Of a stretch of DNA of 64,000 nucleotides, positions 9,069 to 17,398 are shown piece by piece (position 1 is the stretch's first letter; each line of letters begins with the position of its first letter). A model generated the notes under the pieces. It had not been told where the DNA came from. It made no database searches and saw only the letters and a list, made by a program, of their open reading frames with translations. The DNA comes from Paraburkholderia sp. FT54 (GTDB lineage Bacteria; Pseudomonadota; Gammaproteobacteria; Burkholderiales; Burkholderiaceae): the NCBI RefSeq assembly GCF_031585635.1, contig NZ_CP134196.1, positions 2,418,001 to 2,482,000 on the forward strand, written 5' to 3'. The translations under genes were made by a program, and so were the position numbers.

Positions 9069-10388
9069 TCAAAACGAGGCCTTCTCACGCAGTGCATTCA
9101 CGAGGTCAAGGTCGCGTTTGTAGCTGCAACGGCCGATGGCAAACGCGACCGCCGCGAGCAACGATGCGAATGGGACCAGTTGCAAGGCGCCCAGCAGACC
9201 GATCCGGTCAGCGACGACGCCCGTAAGGATGGCCGCGGGCGCCAGTCCCAGCAGGTTGTTGGCCAGTGTCAGGGTGGCGAATGCCGATGCGTGGATCGAC
9301 GGCGGGGTAAGGTTCGCCACCATCGCACCCGAAGGCCCCGTCGCACCAGCACAGAAGAACATGCCGCAACCGATCAGGACGAGCTGCAGCCGGCCGGCCG
9401 GCAGGTGGAACGCGATGCCGAGCAGGACGCAGCACAACAGGCAATACACAATCGCGGTCATCCACTTTCTTTGTACACCCTTGCGGTTGAGACGGTCGGC
9501 GAGGCTTCCGCACGCGATCATGCCAACGCCGGTCACGAGCACGAATACCGCGCCATGTACGGCCGCCTTACCCGGTGCCATGCCGTAATAGCGATTCAGG
9601 AAGCTCGGCATCCAGGACCATACGGCCGCCGGAACGAGCAGATGCATACCGCTGCCCACATAGGCGCAAACCACGGACTTCGTGGAAAACAGCCCCTTCA
9701 TCAGCGCGCGAAAGCTCATGCGCACGCCAAAGTTACCCTTCTGCCCGGCGATCGCCGGTTGCAGCGAAGCCAGCCTTTTCTCCGTGACAACACAACGGTA
9801 AATCACAACAAGCGCGATACCGACGCAAGCCATTGCGCCGAACGACCAGCGCCATCCAAGGCTGGACGCGACGGCGCCGCCGAGCGCCATGCCCATCACG
9901 GAGCCAAATGCGCCGCCTGCCATGAAAGTGGCGGTGAGGGTGGCGCGCAGACGCGGCGGAAAAATACTCAGGACGAGCGCGATGCCCACACTTCCGTAGG
10001 CCGCCTCGCCAATACCGACGCACGCACGCGCGAGCAACATCTCGCCATAACTGGTCGAGATCGCACAGCCGAGTGTCGCGAGACTCCACAGCGCCGCCAT
10101 CAGTGCGATGCTCTTTACACGGCCCCAGCGATCGGCGAGAACCGACAGCGGAAAGGTCAGCACGCCAACCATCAGTGCCACCACGCTGCTGAGCGAGCCG
10201 AGCTTCGTGTCAGAGAGGTTCCACGCCGACTTGATAAACGGAAAGACCGCATTGAGAACCTGACGCGACATATAGTCGGAAAGCAGCAGACCGATCGTGA
10301 GCGCGCAGACTACCCATGCGTAGACGGGTATGTCCGATTGTGTTGCCGAAACATCGCCCGTCGTGGGCTCAGCATGCTGTAAAAGCAT
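9069..10388 (-). CDS. MFS transporter (probable organic acid uptake)
   Basis: 439 residues from ATG 10388, preceded by GGAGGAGACGAA; a longer upstream frame is rejected. About 12 hydrophobic segments can be placed. The signature DRWGRVKS lies in the loop between TM2 and TM3 and a similar DRLNRKG motif lies in the second half, as in anion:cation symporter and aromatic acid MFS permeases. It likely imports the substrate of the surrounding operon. It follows the BKACE gene after about 150 nt that contain GC-rich inverted repeats but no open frame of note. Confidence 0.88.
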   Translation of the reverse strand: MLLQHAEPTTGDVSATQSDIPVYAWVVCALTIGLLLSDYMSRQVLNAVFPFIKSAWNLSDTKLGSLSSVVALMVGVLTFPLSVLADRWGRVKSIALMAALWSLATLGCAISTSYGEMLLARACVGIGEAAYGSVGIALVLSIFPPRLRATLTATFMAGGAFGSVMGMALGGAVASSLGWRWSFGAMACVGIALVVIYRCVVTEKRLASLQPAIAGQKGNFGVRMSFRALMKGLFSTKSVVCAYVGSGMHLLVPAAVWSWMPSFLNRYYGMAPGKAAVHGAVFVLVTGVGMIACGSLADRLNRKGVQRKWMTAIVYCLLCCVLLGIAFHLPAGRLQLVLIGCGMFFCAGATGPSGAMVANLTPPSIHASAFATLTLANNLLGLAPAAILTGVVADRIGLLGALQLVPFASLLAAVAFAIGRCSYKRDLDLVNALREKASF

Positions 10389-10541
10389 TTCGTCTCCTCC
10401 GCGCCTTGCGCGTCCAGCGCCCTTTTCCCGTGACGGACAAAAGGGGCCGATTTTTGTGTCGCTCCCCCAGGGTCGCCGGGGGGCCTCCTTCTTCAACCGC
10501 CATCAGCACGAGATGTCATACCGACGGCGAGCACTGCCTTG

Positions 10542-11597
10542 TTACGCCGCGCGCAGCGGCAGGTTCTTAACGCCTGCCTTCCGGTTCGGTGCCATGCCGT
10601 TGGCCGCGAGTGTCTCGTCGACCGTCTCATACTGCACGCCAATCTTGTAGATCTCGCGCGCTTCCTTACCGGTGGCGATCTCGCGCCCGAGTTCACGCGC
10701 GACGCGCACGCACTGCTCGATCTGCTGCACGGATGTCATGCGGTTGCCGTGCTGGTCGATGATCGTGTCCTCGATGCCGCAGCGCGGATGCAAACCCATG
10801 GCCATCGCCATCATGTTGAACGGCAGGACGTTCTTCAGCAACGACTCGGCCGTGACCGTGCCGCCGTCCGGCGCACGGTGGACGAAGTTGAAGAAGTTGT
10901 GCGGATTCGGACCATCAAAGCCGCCGCCGATGCCGATCCACGTCAGGTTCAGCGGCCCCTTGTAGACGCCCTTGCGCACCAGGCGGTCGAGCGTTTCGAG
11001 TGCATGGATACCGGTGAGCTGGAAGTGCGGCTGGATGCCCGATGCCTGCAGGCGGCGCAGGTGTTCCTCGACCCAGGCCGGCCCTGCGGGCACCGTCATT
11101 TCACTATAGGCAGCCATGAGCGCAGGATTGGCCAGCGACGTGCCTTCCAGGTATTCCGGATAGAGCAACTCCATGATGTTCATCTGCGTGGTGTTGATCG
11201 CGACCGTCACCTGATCGGGCTTCGGGTCGAGATCGGCCAGCATGTGACGCGTGTCGTCGGACAGCCACTTTGCGGCCTGGCCGTCGTCTTCCGGTGCAAA
11301 CGAGATCGAGCCGCCGACCTGAATGATCATGTCGGGCACAGCAGCGCGCACACCCGCGATCAGTTCGTTGAACTTCGACAGGCGCTTGGAGCCCTTGCCA
11401 TCCAGCTCGCGCACGTGCAGGTGCAGCACAGTCGCGCCGGCGTTGTAGCAGTCGACGGCCTTCTGGATCTGCTCTTCCATCGTCACCGGAATGTCTTCAG
11501 GAAAATCCTCGGGCATCCATTCCGGGCCGTACGGCGCTGTCGTGATGACTACTTTGTCCTGATTCTCAGGGTGCAGCGAGTCGTCGAGAAATTGCAT
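10542..11597 (-). CDS. BKACE-family beta-keto acid cleavage enzyme (DUF849)
   Basis: 351 residues. The BKACE family condenses a beta-keto acid with acetyl-CoA and releases acetoacetate plus a CoA ester; the founder is Kce (3-keto-5-aminohexanoate cleavage). The Zn-binding HLH motif is at 59-61 (VLHLHVRE), followed by the family glycine motif QVGGSISF. The first gene of the operon, it has a strong CCGGAGGAAACG site and a divergent AraC regulator. Family members differ in substrate (dehydrocarnitine, beta-ketoadipate, beta-ketoglutarate and others). Partner genes suggest a substrate that first needs oxygenation, but I cannot name it. Confidence 0.9.
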   Translation of the reverse strand: MQFLDDSLHPENQDKVVITTAPYGPEWMPEDFPEDIPVTMEEQIQKAVDCYNAGATVLHLHVRELDGKGSKRLSKFNELIAGVRAAVPDMIIQVGGSISFAPEDDGQAAKWLSDDTRHMLADLDPKPDQVTVAINTTQMNIMELLYPEYLEGTSLANPALMAAYSEMTVPAGPAWVEEHLRRLQASGIQPHFQLTGIHALETLDRLVRKGVYKGPLNLTWIGIGGGFDGPNPHNFFNFVHRAPDGGTVTAESLLKNVLPFNMMAMAMGLHPRCGIEDTIIDQHGNRMTSVQQIEQCVRVARELGREIATGKEAREIYKIGVQYETVDETLAANGMAPNRKAGVKNLPLRAA

Positions 11598-11631
11598 CGT
11601 TTCCTCCGGAAATTGTTGGATGCTTTACTTC

Positions 11632-11659
11632 CGCGTCAGGCACAGGTCGACGCGTCAGG
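11632..11659. promoter_or_regulatory. Direct repeat CGCGTCAGG in the divergent BKACE/AraC promoter region
   Basis: Two perfect 9-bp copies of CGCGTCAGG (11632-11640 and 11651-11659) with a 19-bp period, ~35 bp upstream of the BKACE start. AraC-family activators usually bind direct repeats about two helical turns apart next to the -35 box, so this is a candidate operator for the neighbouring regulator. Confidence 0.4.
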
Positions 11660-11813
11660 AAATGGATCAGTGACGCAAAGATACGGCAATCCGAAAACAC
11701 GGATTTCGTTTTTGGTGACATTGTTTTATGATTTGACGACACTGCGCGTTAACACCAATCCCGCGGCCCATCCCGCGCTAAAGGACTTCGCGCGTGAGGA
11801 ACAAGGAGATCAA

Positions 11814-12815
11814 ATGCCAGGCATGGTGAGGTCGTCGACACTGCACGGGTATTTCGACGTGGTGCGAGGCTTGGGTCTCAACCCCTATGAGCTTGTGCAG
11901 GAGGTCGGTCTCGACGCGGTGGCGCTGGCGAACCCGGATGAACGGATCCCGGCTGACGGCGCCTGCCGGTTGCTCGAAGCGACGGCGGCAAAAGCGTCGT
12001 GTTTGACACTCGGTCTGCAGATAGCGCAAACCCGCCAGCAGTTCGGCAGTGGCGTCATCAACGTTCTGCTCGCACACAAGCGCACGCTCCGTGAGGTGCT
12101 GCTGGCTGCTGCCCAGTACCGCTATCTGCTCAACGAAGCGCTGGGTGTTTACGTCGAAACGACCGGCGACACGGTGACGATCCGCGAAGAGATTGTCGCC
12201 GAACCCGGCACCCGCACGGTCCAGGCGATCGAATTGGCCGTCGGCGTGCTGTCCCGCCATTCCAGCGCGCTCCTCGGTGCCCACTGGAAACCGCACAGTG
12301 TGCACTTCACTCATGCGGCGCCGCCTGACCTCACCTTCCATCGCCGGTTCTTCGGCTGCCCGGTCACATTTGAAAGCGACTTCAACGGATTCGTTTGTGC
12401 GGCAACGGACCTCGATTATCCGAATCCGAATGCAGACCCCGTGCTGGTCCGCTATGCGGAAAGCCTCGCCAATCCGCTCAACAATACGGCGGCAGATTCA
12501 ATTGCGCTGGATGTGCGCAAGACGATTTACCTGCTATTGCCCCTCAGTCAGGCTTCGATCGAACTGGTGGCGCAACAACTGAATCTGACGGTGCGCACCC
12601 TGCAGCGCCAGCTTGATTCGGCCGGGTCCAGTTTCTCGGTCATCGTTGAAGAAGTGCGGCGTGATCTTGCTGTGCGCTACCTGCTCAACCCGCGCTATCC
12701 GATCGGCCGGGTCGCCGCCCTGTTGGGCTACACCAACCAGGGAGCGTTTACGGTCTGGTTCCAGAAGCGCTTTGGCCTGACGCCCCGTGAGTGGCGCAGT
12801 CGCCACCGAAAGTGA
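11814..12815 (+). CDS. AraC-family transcriptional regulator (arabinose-binding-like N-terminal domain)
   Basis: 333 residues from ATG 11814, preceded by AAGGAG at good spacing. The N-terminal ~200 residues match the ligand-binding domain found in OruR/ArgR-like AraC regulators. The C-terminal ~100 residues form the double helix-turn-helix (LTVRTLQRQLDSAG, then GYTNQGAFTVWFQKRFGLTPREWR). It is divergent from the BKACE operon, so it probably activates that operon in response to its substrate. It has exactly the same length as the second AraC regulator of the window, and both are followed by a copy of the same promoter block. Confidence 0.92.
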   Translation: MPGMVRSSTLHGYFDVVRGLGLNPYELVQEVGLDAVALANPDERIPADGACRLLEATAAKASCLTLGLQIAQTRQQFGSGVINVLLAHKRTLREVLLAAAQYRYLLNEALGVYVETTGDTVTIREEIVAEPGTRTVQAIELAVGVLSRHSSALLGAHWKPHSVHFTHAAPPDLTFHRRFFGCPVTFESDFNGFVCAATDLDYPNPNADPVLVRYAESLANPLNNTAADSIALDVRKTIYLLLPLSQASIELVAQQLNLTVRTLQRQLDSAGSSFSVIVEEVRRDLAVRYLLNPRYPIGRVAALLGYTNQGAFTVWFQKRFGLTPREWRSRHRK

Positions 12816-13312
12816 AAATGCACGGGGTCGTGATGACATCTGCGGCGAATCAGGAATGGTCGCCCTGACGTGCGGCATCGGGCAGGTCGGCAGCCCTGAG
12901 CGCGAGGCTACGCGTCGCGGGACTGTCGAACGGCGTTCGGATTCGCTGTTCCCTGCATCGGGTAAACACGCGTCGGCAATCCATCTGCCTCGCAAGTCGT
13001 GGCCGACTTTGTCAATAGATGGGCCGCTTTAGATAGTCGCTTCGCGTCCAATCGGGACTACGATCGGTTCAACGGTTACCGCGCCGGGCCATTAGCTCTG
13101 CCCAAACCCGTGTCCCCTCTCCGATCGCTTTTCTCGTGATTACACCGTTGAATTGCGAAGGCTGACAAAAATCCGAGTGTCTTGCGCGTCGGCAAAATTG
13201 CACTTTGCCGCATCCCCGCAGTCTCGCCGCGAAACTGACGCTGCGAGGCAGCAGCGCTTCGGAAACAGACAGGGGCAGTCCATTTATTCAGTAATAACTA
13301 GTTGAGAGACAG
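12816..13312 (+). other. Non-coding interval with duplicated promoter block
   Basis: About 500 bp without a credible gene. The middle (12961-13080) is one copy of a repeated promoter block. The remaining ~230 bp up to phaJ show nothing clear and could be a long leader. Confidence 0.6.
12961..13080 (+). promoter_or_regulatory. Promoter block, copy 1 (upstream of phaJ-phaC)
   Basis: About 87% identical to 17215-17333. The best sigma70-like match is TTGTCA (13009-13014), 17 bp spacer, GATAGT (13032-13037). The core from GTCGTGGCCGA to TTTAGATAGTCG is almost unchanged between copies, and most differences are transitions. It lies downstream of an AraC regulator gene and upstream of the phaJ-phaC operon. 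Confidence 0.6.
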
Positions 13313-13810
13313 ATGAACGAAATCGGTGGTTACGACATTGAAGACCTTGAACCCGGCATGAGCGCCACCTTTGCGAAAACCATTACGGAGGCGGATATCC
13401 TGTTCTTCGCGGCCGCATCGGGCGACAACAACGCCGTTCACATCAACGAGGAATTCGCGCGAACCACCTCGTTCAAAGGACGTATTGCGCATGGGATGCT
13501 GACCGCGGGTGTGATTTCCGCGGCACTTGCCGGGCATCTCCCGGGCCCCGGTACCGTGTACCTCGGACAGAACCTGCGTTTCAAGGCACCGGTGCGGCCT
13601 GGCGAGACGGTGCATGCAACGGTCACTGTGAAAGAACTACAGCTGGAGAAGCGCCGCGTCGTGATGTCGACCGTTTGTACGGTTGGAGGAAAAGTGGTGA
13701 TCGACGGCGAAGCGATCGTCATGGCCACGTCCCGTGCGAGGCGCCTGGCTGAACGCGCGGCCAGCGCCGAACCGGCTGCAATTGTGAGTCAGTCAATAGA
13801 GGCGCTGTGA
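13313..13810 (+). CDS. phaJ: (R)-specific enoyl-CoA hydratase (MaoC-like, PhaJ type)
   Basis: 165 residues, a single hot-dog fold domain. The hydratase-2 motif is visible with D38 and H43 (SGDNNAVHINEEFA) and the following GRIAHGMLTAGVIS segment. The enzyme hydrates trans-2-enoyl-CoA to (R)-3-hydroxyacyl-CoA, linking beta-oxidation to PHA synthesis. Its stop overlaps the PHA synthase start region, and this pairing makes the PhaJ role very likely. GAGAGA precedes the ATG. A duplicated promoter block lies ~280 bp upstream. Confidence 0.85.
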   Translation: MNEIGGYDIEDLEPGMSATFAKTITEADILFFAAASGDNNAVHINEEFARTTSFKGRIAHGMLTAGVISAALAGHLPGPGTVYLGQNLRFKAPVRPGETVHATVTVKELQLEKRRVVMSTVCTVGGKVVIDGEAIVMATSRARRLAERAASAEPAAIVSQSIEAL

Positions 13811-13812
13811 TC

Positions 13813-15543
13813 ATGCCATTCAACGTACCCACTGAATATGTACAGGGATTCGTCAAGTCCGGGCAGCAGTTCTGGCGCGCCATGGCCGGTCTCGACGCGA
13901 ATGACAATCCTCAGGGCGACATGCGCACTACAGCGGAGCCCCCGAAAGCACTGGCCGCTCCTGTGGCACTGCTCGAGGCGCACTCGACGTACTGGCCACA
14001 GGTGACATCGGTCTGGACCCGCGCGCTGGCCGGCACAATGGGCGCGGAAACCGAGCCCGTGATTGCCCCGAAGCGCGGTGATCGCCGCTTTATTGCCGAA
14101 GACTGGCGCAAGAATGCCTGGTACAGCCTGCTCAAGCAGAACTACCTGCTCAATGCGCGCTTGCTCGAAGATATGGTCGATGCGGTTGTCCTAGGTGAAA
14201 AGGACAAACGGAAGCTCGAATTCTACGCGCGGCAATTCATCGACTTGCTAAGTCCGGCCAATTTCGCCGCGACCAATCCCGAGGCGCTCAAGCTCGCGTT
14301 CGAGTCCAGCGGTGACAGCTTGCGTGACGGCTTCGCGAACCTGCTTGGTGATCTGCAGCGCGGCAACATCTCGATCACGGACGAGACCGCTTACGAGGTC
14401 GGCCACAACGTGGCGGCGTCCCAGGGCGCGGTCGTGTTTGAAAACGATCTATTCCAGTTGATCCAGTATGCCCCGCTCACCGACAGTGTTGCCAAACGTC
14501 CGCTGGTGATCGTGCCGCCCTGTATCAACAAATATTACATACTCGATCTGCAGCCTGAAAATTCCTTTGTGCGATTTGGCTGCGAACAGGGGATGACCGT
14601 GTTCATGGTGTCGTGGCGCAACCCGGACGCCGCGATGGCGCATACAACATGGGACGACTACGTCGAACAGGGAGCGTTGACGGCCATCGACGTTGCGCTG
14701 GCGATCACCCGCGCCGATCAGGTCAACGCGGTGGGCTGGTGCGTGGGCGGCACCATTCTGTCGTCGGCCACGGCGATCTCCCGGGCACGCGGCGACGACA
14801 AAGTGGCTAGCCTCACGTTGCTCACCACGATGCTGGATTTCGAAGAACCAGGTGAACTGGGCGTCTTCATTGACGAAGCGGGTATCGCCCAGCGTGAGGG
14901 TGCAATCGGCCGAGGCGGCATCTACTCCGGCAAGGAACTTGGGTTCACGTTCCAGACGTTGCGAGCAAACGATCTGATCTGGCCTTACGTCATCGACAAC
15001 TACTTGAAGGGCAAGTCGCCGCCGGCTTTCGACCTGCTGTACTGGAACGCCGACAGCACGAATCTGCCGGGGCCTATGTACACCTGGTATTTGCGTAACA
15101 TGTATCTGGAGAACAACCTGTGCAAACCGGAGCGGTTGACGGTATGCGGCACGCCAGTCGACCTGGGACGCCTCGACACTCCGACCTACGTACTGGCAAC
15201 CGAGGAAGATCACATCGTGCCGTGGCGGTCGGCTTACCGATCCATGCAGCTGGTTGGCGGCCCGGCGCAGTTCGTTCTCGGCGCGAGCGGCCACATAGCT
15301 GGGGTCGTCAATCCTGCGTCGAAGAACAAGCGAAGTTTCAGGGTCAGTGGTGATTCGACTGGCGATCCGGATGCATGGCTGGCGTCAGCCGAAACACGGC
15401 CGGGTAGCTGGTGGACTCACTGGATCGAGTGGCTGAAGCCGTACGCTGGAGATTCGATCAAGGCGCGCACGAAGTTGGGAAGCGCCCGCCATAAGCCGAT
15501 CGAACCGGCACCCGGGCGCTATGTGAAAGTTCGCACGGCATAG
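13813..15543 (+). CDS. phaC: Class I poly(3-hydroxyalkanoate) synthase
   Basis: 576 residues from ATG 13813, with GAGG 9 nt upstream; an in-frame GTG at 13807 overlaps the phaJ stop. The lipase-like box GWCVGG carries the catalytic cysteine (C310 from this start). The aspartate (ATEEDHIVPW) and histidine (GASGHIAG) of the triad follow. PhaC polymerises (R)-3-hydroxyacyl-CoA into PHA on cytoplasmic granules. Coupled to phaJ, this copy probably makes polymer from beta-oxidation intermediates rather than from acetyl-CoA; no phaB is nearby. It ends before a candidate hairpin terminator. Confidence 0.92.
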   Translation: MPFNVPTEYVQGFVKSGQQFWRAMAGLDANDNPQGDMRTTAEPPKALAAPVALLEAHSTYWPQVTSVWTRALAGTMGAETEPVIAPKRGDRRFIAEDWRKNAWYSLLKQNYLLNARLLEDMVDAVVLGEKDKRKLEFYARQFIDLLSPANFAATNPEALKLAFESSGDSLRDGFANLLGDLQRGNISITDETAYEVGHNVAASQGAVVFENDLFQLIQYAPLTDSVAKRPLVIVPPCINKYYILDLQPENSFVRFGCEQGMTVFMVSWRNPDAAMAHTTWDDYVEQGALTAIDVALAITRADQVNAVGWCVGGTILSSATAISRARGDDKVASLTLLTTMLDFEEPGELGVFIDEAGIAQREGAIGRGGIYSGKELGFTFQTLRANDLIWPYVIDNYLKGKSPPAFDLLYWNADSTNLPGPMYTWYLRNMYLENNLCKPERLTVCGTPVDLGRLDTPTYVLATEEDHIVPWRSAYRSMQLVGGPAQFVLGASGHIAGVVNPASKNKRSFRVSGDSTGDPDAWLASAETRPGSWWTHWIEWLKPYAGDSIKARTKLGSARHKPIEPAPGRYVKVRTA

Positions 15544-16103
15544 TGTTCGCTCTGGGCAGCGCGGCCCCGGCAGGACACGACCCGTTCGCCGGCGCCGACG
15601 CTGTCACGCCTATCAGATCGCGATTCGCCAGACATTCGACCAGTCATCTCCTTTCGGGGCGTGCGTACCTTCCCCACGGAATCGAACCCATTCCGTGGAC
15701 TTTCGCGATGCCTCGAAACCCCTCCCCGGGCACGGGGAATATTGCTTTCGCTGCTTACGGCAGCAACACTGGCGCAAACGCTCCATTTAACCCATTCAAA
15801 CATTGACCTTGCAAATTACTATGGATTCCAAATCACCCACGTATAATCTTGAGCCGGACGAAATCAGGTCGGACTTGAATGCAACCGGTCTCCGCCCCGT
15901 TGCAAAAAACGAACACGAAAGTAGCGCGGCACAATCAGACACGCCGGCCACGCGCATGCCAAAAGCAACCTGGGCCTGGGCTGAAAGTTCCAGACACTTC
16001 GACTGGATGGACTGGCATACCCCCTCGGCACTCGCGGGTGTCACTGACTTTGACCTGTAGATTCAGGTGGCGCTGTTCCCCGTCCAGAACGGGGTGCCGT
16101 ACA
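15544..16103 (+). other. Interval between phaC and the second AraC regulator
   Basis: 560 bp without a secure gene. It holds a 9-bp stem hairpin (15674-15698). A possible 79-residue open frame runs from ATG 15821 to 16060 (starts MDSKSPTYNLEPDEIR); it has no ribosome binding site and no recognised domain, so I do not call it a gene. A TATAAT hexamer at ~15843 lacks a clear -35 partner. Confidence 0.5.
15674..15698 (+). terminator. Hairpin downstream of phaC
   Basis: A perfect 9-bp stem (15674-15682 with 15690-15698) and a 7-nt loop, 130 nt after phaC, followed by ACTTTCG. The T-run is weak. Confidence 0.45.
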
Positions 16104-17150
16104 ATGACGGCCGTGGTGAACCGACATCAACGAGCCTCGTCAACGCCCATGCAGTCACCCAGCGCCACCGTCCCAATCTCACTCGTGAACGGTTTCCTTG
16201 CCGCCGCGGGTGCGCGGCCGGGTCTGGTCGGCAAATACCTGGACGAAGCCAGCATCTCACCGGCGCTTCTGACCGAACCGGGTGCGCGAGTCACGGAGGC
16301 ACAGTTTTCGACCTTATACCGTGCCCTCGCCATTGAGTTCGACGATGAAATGCCGGGCATCTTCGGCCGTCCGATGCGCAGCGGCACACTGAAGTTTCTC
16401 TGCCTGAGCCTGCTCGATGCGCCCAACCTCGAAATTGCCATGCATCGGTTTGGGCAGTTCTTTCATATTGTGCTCGATGACTTCAGGTTCGAATCGCGCA
16501 GGGACGGCTTGATCGCGTGCGTTGCCCTTCACCCTGATCCATCTTCAACCGTCAGCATGCTTGGGCAGCAGCTCATGTTAAAGCTCGCACACGGCGTGGC
16601 ATCGTGGCTGATCGGTCAGAAGATTCCGTTGCTGCAAGTAGAGTTCGCGTTTTCCTGTCCACCGCACACGGTGGATCATCTGTACCTGTTCCCCGGACCT
16701 GTCCATTTCGACTGCAAGCAGACGCTGATGCGCTTCAGTGCCGCGTATTTCGACATGCCCATCCGCCAGCGCAAGACGAATTTGCGCAAATTTCTCGCAC
16801 GGGCTCCCGAGGACTGGATTTTTGTTTCCTTCAGCGAGCAGCTCACGAGCCACCGCATCCGACAGTACCTCGCATCCCGATTACCGGATGTGCCGACCGT
16901 TGAAGACGCCGCGCGGAGCTTTCACTGCTCGGTCCGCACGCTGTGCCGGCGCCTCGCCGCAGAGGAAACCGCATTTCAGACATTGAAGGACGAGTTGCGG
17001 CGCGATATCGCGATCCAGCGACTCACCGGTACCAAGGACGCGATCGCCGCGATCGCGGGCGATGTCGGTTTCGACGACCCCACTGCGTTTCATCGGGCGT
17101 TCCGGCACTGGACTGGAAGCACGCCTGGCGAGTACCGCCGGCAACCCTGA
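16104..17150 (+). CDS. AraC-family transcriptional regulator (second paralogue)
   Basis: 348 residues from ATG 16104, which has GGGGTG upstream; ATG 16149 gives 333 residues, the same length as the regulator at 11.8 kb, and is a good alternative. The N-terminal arabinose-binding-like domain is followed by the C-terminal helix-turn-helix pair (DAARSFHCSVRTLCRRLAAEE and DVGFDDPTAFHRAFRHWTGSTPGEYRR). It lies just upstream of the acyl-CoA dehydrogenase operon. The shared promoter block between it and that operon suggests it controls fatty or aromatic acyl-CoA oxidation and possibly also phaJ-phaC. Confidence 0.9.
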   Translation: MTAVVNRHQRASSTPMQSPSATVPISLVNGFLAAAGARPGLVGKYLDEASISPALLTEPGARVTEAQFSTLYRALAIEFDDEMPGIFGRPMRSGTLKFLCLSLLDAPNLEIAMHRFGQFFHIVLDDFRFESRRDGLIACVALHPDPSSTVSMLGQQLMLKLAHGVASWLIGQKIPLLQVEFAFSCPPHTVDHLYLFPGPVHFDCKQTLMRFSAAYFDMPIRQRKTNLRKFLARAPEDWIFVSFSEQLTSHRIRQYLASRLPDVPTVEDAARSFHCSVRTLCRRLAAEETAFQTLKDELRRDIAIQRLTGTKDAIAAIAGDVGFDDPTAFHRAFRHWTGSTPGEYRRQP

Positions 17151-17214
17151 GCGCACCCCTATCCGCCTGGCGGGAGCACTGAACAGCAACCGGCTCCGCC
17201 GAGCCGTGCAATGG

Positions 17215-17333
17215 GGTAAACGCGCATCGGCGATCCGCCTGCTTCGCGAGTCGTGGCCGATTTTGTCAATAGATGGGCCGGTTTAGATAGTCGATTCGCA
17301 CCCAATCGGGACTACGATCGCTTCACTGTTACC
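17215..17333 (+). promoter_or_regulatory. Promoter block, copy 2 (upstream of acyl-CoA dehydrogenase operon)
   Basis: A copy of 12961-13080. It has TTGTCA (17263-17268), a 17-bp spacer and GATAGT (17286-17291), ~107 bp before the acyl-CoA dehydrogenase start. The first 66 bp align without gaps with 8 differences, all transitions. Confidence 0.6.
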
Positions 17334-17398
17334 GTGCAGGGCCATCTCGTCGGCCCTGCCCGCCTCCCCTCTTCGATTGCATTTCTGGAAAAACCATC

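Noticed and set aside
8856..10382. 508-codon open frame on the plus strand
   Set aside because: It lies opposite the MFS transporter gene and has the composition of an antisense frame (Arg, His, Gln rich); no domain.
10400..10500. GC-rich inverted repeats between the BKACE and MFS genes as a terminator
   Set aside because: The stems are short with long loops, and no T-run follows on the minus strand. The operon may continue through; I could not decide.
10539..11813. Long open frame on the plus strand that would extend the first AraC regulator by ~425 residues
   Set aside because: It is the shadow of the BKACE gene on the other strand. The regulator has a good ribosome binding site and normal length from 11814.
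15676..15698. T-arm-like sequence GGGTTCGATTCC on the minus strand, as in a tRNA 3' end
   Set aside because: The flanking bases pair into a 9-bp hairpin that does not match T-stem geometry, and there is no acceptor, anticodon or D arm nearby.
15821..16060. Possible 79-residue protein between phaC and the second AraC gene
   Set aside because: No ribosome binding site, no recognised domain and odd composition; kept only as a note on the interval.
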